Assembly (NCBI RefSeq): GCF_017963645.1
Contig: NZ_JAGMWN010000003.1
Coordinates: forward strand, 186,001 to 250,000
DNA: 64,000 nucleotides
Source: Marivibrio halodurans
Lineage (GTDB): Bacteria; Pseudomonadota; Alphaproteobacteria; UBA8366; Aestuariispiraceae
Reading direction: 5' to 3'
A model generated the notes under the pieces. That model searched no databases. It was not told the origin of the DNA and saw nothing but the letters and a program-made list of their open reading frames with translations. Positions 59,505 through 64,000 of the stretch are shown in pieces; position 1 is the first letter of the stretch, and each line of letters starts with the position of its first letter. The translations under genes were made by a program, and so were the position numbers.

Positions 59505-60874
59505 CCGACGATCCCCTCCATGCGGTTGAGCCGCGCGGCCAGCGCCTCGCGGAAGGCCTCCCGCGCGCCTTCGTGGCCGATCGCGTTCAGGCTGTCGATC
59601 ATGAAGGCCTCGATCAACATGGCGCGGGCCCGTTTTTCCGGGATGCCGCGCGCGCGCAGATAGAAAAGCTGGTCGCGGTCCAGGTCACCGGATGTCGCGC
59701 CGTGGCTGCAGGCGACGTCGTCGGCATAGATCTCCAACTCCGGTTTCGCGTCCACCTCCGCGCCGTCGGCCAGAAGCAGGGCCTTGTGAAGCTGCTGGCC
59801 GTCGGTCTTCTGGGCGATCGGGCGAACCAGCGTCTTCGCCTGGAAAACCCCGCGCGACGTGCCGTCGAGCACGCCCTTGAAGGTCTCGCGGCTGACGGTC
59901 TCGGGCGCCGCATGATCGACGAAGAGGGTGTTATCCACGACCCGCGCGCCATCGCCCAGATAGGCGCCGTTCACATGTGCTTCCGCCTTGGGGCCGGTCA
60001 GTTCCGCGCGCACCTCGCGGCGCGCCAATGCCGCGCCCAGTTGCAGCACGAAGCCGTCATAGCGCGCGCCCTCCGCGATGGTCAGCGCGGTGGAATGGAC
60101 GTGATAGGCGCCCGCCTCCTCGTTCTGCATCACGGGATGGCGCAGAACCGCGCCACGTTCCAGCGCGATCTCGCTGACCCCGTCGGCGAAGGTCGGGCCG
60201 CCGCCCTGGCCGACATGGCTTTCCACGATCGTGACATGCGCGTCGCGCCCGACATGGAGCGACAGGCGCGGATAGCTGGCGACCGCCGACCCGGCCGCAT
60301 CGTTGCCCGCGTCGTTGCCCGTGTCGTTGCCCGTGTCGTTGGCGGACAGGAAGACGAGATGAAGCGGCGCATCGACCATCGCCCCATCGGCGATATCGAT
60401 CAGCCAGCCATCCTCAACGAAGGCGGTGTTGAGGGCGGCCATCGGCGCATCGGTGAAGCCGGCATCGACGCTGAGCCGCGCCGACGCGCCCTCGCCCGCC
60501 TCATCGGACGACCCATCGCGCGCTTCCAGGACATCAGCCAGCCTGCGCACCGTGACGCCCTTCGGCAGGCGGTCGAGGTCGGAAAGCCCCGGCGCGACCC
60601 GCCCGTTGACGAGCGTCAGGCGCACCGCCTCAACATCCGCGACCGTTTCCGGCAGGGCGTCGGGTGCCGGCGTTTCCGCCGCCGGCGCGAAGCCGAGCTT
60701 GGCCAGCCCCTTCAGATCCGTGAACTTCCACCGCTCCACCCTGCGCGTCGGCAGGCCGGCGTCGCGATAGGCCTCGGCCGCGCGTTCACGCAGCGGCGCG
60801 ATCGCGTCGGCCCGGGTCGCGCGCGCGTCGAGCGCATCCTGGAAAGGGTCCTGTCTCGTCCGTGCGTCACTCAT
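59501..60874 (-). CDS. sufD: Fe-S assembly scaffold protein SufD
   Basis: This partner of SufB in the SufBC2D scaffold has 457 residues. Its C-terminal half is the SufB/D core, with ALRHPVMQNEEAGAYHVHS, LTGPKAEAHVNGAYLGDGARVVDNTLFVDHAAPETVSRETFKGVLDG and HGATSGDLDRDQLFYLRARGI (the conserved histidine). The N-terminal region (RRVERWKFTDLKGL) is typical. A four-fold NDTG/NDAG repeat near residue 185 is an unusual insertion. It ends overlapping sufS and follows sufC by 37 bases. Confidence 0.95.
   Translation of the reverse strand: MSDARTRQDPFQDALDARATRADAIAPLRERAAEAYRDAGLPTRRVERWKFTDLKGLAKLGFAPAAETPAPDALPETVADVEAVRLTLVNGRVAPGLSDLDRLPKGVTVRRLADVLEARDGSSDEAGEGASARLSVDAGFTDAPMAALNTAFVEDGWLIDIADGAMVDAPLHLVFLSANDTGNDTGNDAGNDAAGSAVASYPRLSLHVGRDAHVTIVESHVGQGGGPTFADGVSEIALERGAVLRHPVMQNEEAGAYHVHSTALTIAEGARYDGFVLQLGAALARREVRAELTGPKAEAHVNGAYLGDGARVVDNTLFVDHAAPETVSRETFKGVLDGTSRGVFQAKTLVRPIAQKTDGQQLHKALLLADGAEVDAKPELEIYADDVACSHGATSGDLDRDQLFYLRARGIPEKRARAMLIEAFMIDSLNAIGHEGAREAFREALAARLNRMEGIVG
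60299..60341. repeat. 12-bp in-frame tandem repeats in sufD
   Basis: The unit GTTGCCCGTGTC recurs with a 12-bp period, encoding a (N-D-T/A-G) tetrapeptide four times on the minus strand. Copies are near-identical, which suggests recent expansion by slippage. It sits in a loop of the N-terminal region of SufD. Confidence 0.8.
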
Positions 60875-60911
60875 CGTATCAACCGTCCCGCATCAACCGT
60901 CCCAACGTGCC

Positions 60912-61664
60912 TCACGCCGCGTCGACATAGTCGGCGTAACCGTTCGCCTCCAATTCCTTGGCCAACTCCTTCGTGCCCGACTTCACGATCCGTCCCCGGG
61001 AAAGGACGTGAACATGATCCGGCACGATGTAATCGAGCAGACGCTGATAGTGGGTGATGACGACGAAGGCCCGGTTCGGATCGCGCAGCTTGTTGACGCC
61101 CTCCGACACGATCTTCAGCGCGTCGATATCGAGGCCCGAATCGGTCTCGTCCAGGATCGCCAGCCGGGGTTCGAGGACGGCCATCTGCAACGTCTCGTTG
61201 CGCTTCTTCTCGCCGCCGGAGAAGCCGACATTGACCGGGCGTTTCAGCATCTCGTCCGGCATGCCGAGGGCCTTCGCCTTCTCGCGCAGCGTCTTGACGA
61301 AGGCCATGGCGTCCAACTCCTCCTCGCCATGATAGCGGCGTTTGGCGTTGAGCGCGGTCTTGAGGAAGGTCGTCCCGCCGACACCCGGCAATTCGACCGG
61401 ATATTGGAAGGCGAGGAACAGCCCCTCGCAGGCGCGCTCGTCCGGCGCCATGTCGAGCAGGTCCTTGCCGTCATAGCTCACGCTGCCCTTGGTCGCCTCA
61501 TAGCCGTCGCGCCCCGCGAGCGTATAGCTCAACGTCGACTTGCCAGAGCCGTTCGGGCCCATGATCGCATGCACCTCGCCCGCATTCACGGTCAGGTCGA
61601 TCCCCTTCAGGATCTCCGTTCCGTCGACCTCGGCGTGCAGGTCCTTGATCTCCAACAATGCCAT
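60912..61664 (-). CDS. sufC: SufC ATPase
   Basis: This ABC-type ATPase drives the SufBCD scaffold. It has 250 residues. Walker A GPNGSGKSTLSYTLAG is near residue 36, the SufC-specific signature FSGGEKKRNE near residue 149 and Walker B LAILDETDSGLDID near residue 169. It lies 83 bases after sufB. No membrane partner is expected, since SufC is a soluble ABC protein. Confidence 0.97.
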   Translation of the reverse strand: MALLEIKDLHAEVDGTEILKGIDLTVNAGEVHAIMGPNGSGKSTLSYTLAGRDGYEATKGSVSYDGKDLLDMAPDERACEGLFLAFQYPVELPGVGGTTFLKTALNAKRRYHGEEELDAMAFVKTLREKAKALGMPDEMLKRPVNVGFSGGEKKRNETLQMAVLEPRLAILDETDSGLDIDALKIVSEGVNKLRDPNRAFVVITHYQRLLDYIVPDHVHVLSRGRIVKSGTKELAKELEANGYADYVDAA

Positions 61665-61747
61665 GTCCCTCGTACTTCCTTGCCTAAGCTATCGGGGCGC
61701 CCATCCTCGCCCCCGTCCTGAAGGGGCGGGAATGGGCACGGGCGCCG

Positions 61748-63217
61748 TTACCCGACGCTGCCTTCCAGCGAAATGCCGATCAGCTTCTGCGCCTCGACCG
61801 CGAATTCCATCGGCAGGGTCTGCATCACCTCCCGGCAAAATCCGTTGACGATGAGCGCGACCGCGTCCTCCTCGCCGATCCCCCGGGAGAGGCAGTAGAA
61901 GAGCTGATCCTCGCTGATGCGGCTCGTCGTGGCCTCGTGCTCCAACTGGGCGGTCGGGTTGCGGCTCTCGATATAGGGGACGGTGTGCGCCCCGCAGGTC
62001 GCGCCGATGAGCAACGAGTCGCACTGGGTGAAGTTCCGCGCGCCCTGCGCCTTCGGCAACACGCGCACCAACCCGCGATAGGTCTGGTCCGCGCGCCCGG
62101 CCGAAATGCCCTTGGAGATGATCCGCGAGCGGGTGTTCTTCCCGATATGGATCATCTTGGTGCCGGTATCGGCCTGCTGGCGGTTGTTGGTGATGGCGAC
62201 CGAATAGAACTCGCCCACCGAATTGTCGCCCTGCAGGATGCAGCTCGGATATTTCCAAGTGATGGCGGAGCCGGTCTCGACCTGGGTCCAGCTGATCTTG
62301 GAATTACGGCCGCGGCAGGCGCCGCGCTTGGTCACGAAATTGTAGATGCCGCCCTTGCCGTTCTCGTCGCCCGGATACCAGTTCTGGACGGTGGAGTACT
62401 TGATCTCCGCGTCGTCGAGGGCGATGAGTTCGACCACCGCCGCGTGAAGCTGGCTCTCGTCGCGCTGCGGGGCGGTGCAGCCCTCCAGATAGCTGACATA
62501 GGAGCCCTTGTCGGCGATGATCAGCGTGCGCTCGAACTGACCAGTCTCCTCCGCGTTGATGCGGAAATAGGTGGAAAGCTCCATCGGGCAGGTCACGCCC
62601 GGCGGGATATAGACGAAGCTGCCGTCGGTGAAGACCGCCGAATTGAGGCAGGCGTGCTTATTGTCCGAATAGGGCACGACGGAGCCGAGATACTTCTTCA
62701 CCAGTTCCGGGTGCGTCCGCACCGCCTCGGAGATGGAACAGAAGACGATTCCCTTCTCCTCCAACGTCTTCTTGTAGGTCGTCGCGACCGAGACACTGTC
62801 GAAGACGGCGTCGACGGCCACCTTCGGCGCGCCTTCGACACCGGCCAGAACCTCCTGCTCCTTCAGCGGAATGCCGAGCTTCTCATAGGTCTCCAAGATC
62901 TTCGGATCGACCTCGTCCAGGCTCTTCGGCCCTTCCTGCTTGGGCGCGGCATAGTAATAGATGTCCTGATAGTCGATCGGCGGCACGGCGACCTTCTGCC
63001 AATCGGGCTCCGGCATCTCCTTCCACATGGCGAAGGCCTTCAGCCGCCAGTCGGTCAGCCATTCCGGCTCCCCCTTCTTGGCGGAGATCATGCGCACGAT
63101 CTCCTCGTCCACCCCCTTGGGCAGGCGGTCCATCTCGATATCGGTCGAGAATCCGGCCTCGTACTTCTGCCGGCCGAGTTCCTCGACCTGCTTGATGGTT
63201 TCCGTCGTGGCTACCAT
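61748..63217 (-). CDS. sufB: Fe-S assembly scaffold protein SufB
   Basis: This is the cluster-building subunit of the SufBCD complex. It has 489 residues. The core shows [47 protein letters not shown], then the catalytic cysteine in [10 protein letters not shown] near residue 409 and the conserved glutamate/histidine in [24 protein letters not shown]. It lies 27 bases after the Rrf2 regulator gene and heads the structural operon. Confidence 0.97.
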   Translation of the reverse strand: MVATTETIKQVEELGRQKYEAGFSTDIEMDRLPKGVDEEIVRMISAKKGEPEWLTDWRLKAFAMWKEMPEPDWQKVAVPPIDYQDIYYYAAPKQEGPKSLDEVDPKILETYEKLGIPLKEQEVLAGVEGAPKVAVDAVFDSVSVATTYKKTLEEKGIVFCSISEAVRTHPELVKKYLGSVVPYSDNKHACLNSAVFTDGSFVYIPPGVTCPMELSTYFRINAEETGQFERTLIIADKGSYVSYLEGCTAPQRDESQLHAAVVELIALDDAEIKYSTVQNWYPGDENGKGGIYNFVTKRGACRGRNSKISWTQVETGSAITWKYPSCILQGDNSVGEFYSVAITNNRQQADTGTKMIHIGKNTRSRIISKGISAGRADQTYRGLVRVLPKAQGARNFTQCDSLLIGATCGAHTVPYIESRNPTAQLEHEATTSRISEDQLFYCLSRGIGEEDAVALIVNGFCREVMQTLPMEFAVEAQKLIGISLEGSVG

Positions 63218-63244
63218 GGCCTTCCCTCGTCGAACATTCCCAAC

Positions 63245-63709
63245 TCACGCATCGGACGCCACCGCGACATCGCGCGGTCGGCCGAAATTGATCGCCGCCT
63301 CCTCCTGCGAGGCGGTAAGATCGGCGAGCGTCACGCTGTCCAGCGCGTCCTTCACCGCCTCGTTCACCCGCTCCCAGTGGCCGCGGATGGGGCACAGACT
63401 TTCCACCGCGCAATTCTCGTCCGAGCCATCGACGCATGCGGTCAGCGCCACCGGCCCTTCCAGCGCCGCGATGATCTCGGAGACAGTGACTTCCGTCGGC
63501 GCGCGGTCGAGCGAATAGCCGCCCTGCGTGCCCCTGTGACTTTCCAGCAACCCGCCCCGGGTCAGCAATTTCAAGGTTTTGGCGACGGTGGGCTGAGGCA
63601 GGCCGGTGCGCTCCGACAATTCATAGGCGGTCACGACCCGTCCCTGGTCCCGCGCCATGCGGCTCAGTACCACGACACCATAATCGGCCATGCGGCTCAG
63701 CTTGAACAT
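63245..63709 (-). CDS. Rrf2-family suf operon regulator
   Basis: This 154-residue transcription factor probably senses Fe-S status and controls the suf operon it leads. N-terminal winged helix: MFKLSRMADYGVVVLSRMA and LPQPTVAKTLKLLTRGGLLESHRGTQGGY. The three cysteines that bind a [2Fe-2S] cluster in IscR-type proteins are in the ACVDGSDENCAVESLCPIRGHW stretch near residue 93. The ATG at 63709 matches the family; an upstream extension to 63778 is not supported. It is 27 bases before sufB. It resembles the SufR-type Rrf2 proteins found with suf in proteobacteria. Confidence 0.9.
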   Translation of the reverse strand: MFKLSRMADYGVVVLSRMARDQGRVVTAYELSERTGLPQPTVAKTLKLLTRGGLLESHRGTQGGYSLDRAPTEVTVSEIIAALEGPVALTACVDGSDENCAVESLCPIRGHWERVNEAVKDALDSVTLADLTASQEEAAINFGRPRDVAVASDA

Positions 63710-63796
63710 GCGCCCTCGCGCTGTCGCGCCCCGATCCGGATCGGCCGTACCATGGGCGCCGCCCGGAAAGGGGACCATTTTCGTCCTCTTTCGCCT

Positions 63797-63824
63797 TATG
63801 TAGCAATCATGAGCGGAAAGGCAA
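63797..63824 (-). promoter_or_regulatory. Candidate promoter of the suf operon
   Basis: On the minus strand TTGCCT (63824-63819), a 16-base spacer and TACATA (63802-63797) lie about 90 bases before the Rrf2 gene. The match is moderate. No clear Rrf2 or Irr palindrome is seen, but the short AT-rich region is the obvious place for one. Confidence 0.35.
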
Positions 63825-63850
63825 GCATGGAGTCGGGGCGACCGCGCGTC

Positions 63851-64000
63851 CTACCCCTCGCGCATCCACCGGCGGAGGACCCGGGCGAGGCTTTCGGGAT
63901 CACGTTCCATCGTGCGCGCGACGGTGTCCAGCGCATGGGTCATCCGCCGGCTTCGCGCCGCGCCACGCGCGACCGCCCGCTCGATCTCCCCCGCGTCGAT
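63851..64000 (-). CDS. 3' end of a minus-strand gene, possibly fliF
   Basis: From the right window edge an open frame of 49 codons runs to a TAG at 63853-63851. It reads IDAGEIERAVARGAARSRRM... and ends VARTMERDPESLARVLRRWMREG. The spacing recalls the FliG-binding C-terminus of the flagellar MS-ring protein FliF (IDxAxIEGxVxASSxKKIxELVEKHPEExVxILRxW), but the match is distant. The upstream part lies outside the window, so this is only a guess. Confidence 0.4.
   Translation of the reverse strand: MDAGEIERAVARGAARSRRMTHALDTVARTMERDPESLARVLRRWMREG

Noticed and set aside
1-64000. CRISPR arrays, rRNA and tRNA genes
   Set aside because: No regularly spaced repeats with spacers and no cloverleaf or rRNA-like sequence were found on reading either strand. 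A tRNAscan run would be the decisive check for tRNAs.

Overview
This window is high-GC DNA (roughly two thirds G+C, estimated by eye) from an alphaproteobacterium. The evidence is gene content and order: pyrB-pyrC / plsY-dprA-topA-rnr / rpmG-pleD-divK / dinB, tatABC-serS-surE-pcm-nlpD, a complete suf operon led by an Rrf2 regulator, a SAM-II riboswitch, a DUF2336 protein, two PAS_5-type PAS proteins and a CtrA-like site. Everything looks chromosomal. I see no rRNA, tRNA, CRISPR array, integrase or insertion sequence.

Region by region. 1-3640: glcD-glcE-glcF for glycolate oxidase on the minus strand, with glcF cut by the left edge. 3.6-9.4 kb: a mosaic of rpmJ, a methyltransferase, a GNAT acetyltransferase, a PAS protein, ChaC, AlaX and an EamA exporter. 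9.5-13.3 kb: a two-gene Ada-type alkylation repair pair, then bfd and bfr for iron storage, a GST, and an unknown gene behind a near-perfect Fur/Irr-type palindrome. 13.3-15.5 kb: a SAM-II aptamer followed by an intrinsic terminator ahead of metY, then a DUF188 gene. 15.5-18 kb: a CorA/ZntB transporter, an AEC permease and a small membrane protein.

18.2-36.5 kb: the conserved block pyrB, a pyrC-like gene lacking its metal ligands, plsY, dprA, topA, rnr, an S41 protease, a NUDIX hydrolase and rpmG. It is interrupted by a PAS protein plus TRAP transporter cassette (20.5-24.1 kb) and by a ZIP gene and a DUF2336 gene. 36.5-42 kb: cell-cycle signalling genes pleD and divK, then a ROK kinase overlapping dinB, and a hydroxypyruvate/glyoxylate reductase. 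42-48.6 kb: minus-strand tatA-tatB-tatC-serS-surE-pcm-nlpD-GFA. 48.7-52.4 kb: an ABC ATPase, a secreted protein, an alpha/beta hydrolase and a type III PLP decarboxylase. 52.6-56.4 kb: a penicillin acylase family protein and L-serine dehydratase. 56.47-57.2 kb: one strikingly AT-rich orphan gene, probably acquired. 57.2-63.7 kb: the suf operon. The last 150 bases are the 3' end of a further minus-strand gene, possibly fliF.

Three themes connect the genes: iron and Fe-S management (bfd/bfr, Fur-type boxes, suf), methionine/SAM control (SAM-II-metY), and C2 and serine metabolism (glcDEF, hydroxypyruvate reductase, sdaA). I found no large undescribed system. The best leads are the riboswitch-terminator arrangement, the Fur-box unknown gene, the AT-rich orphan gene and the 13-bp tandem repeats ahead of plsY.
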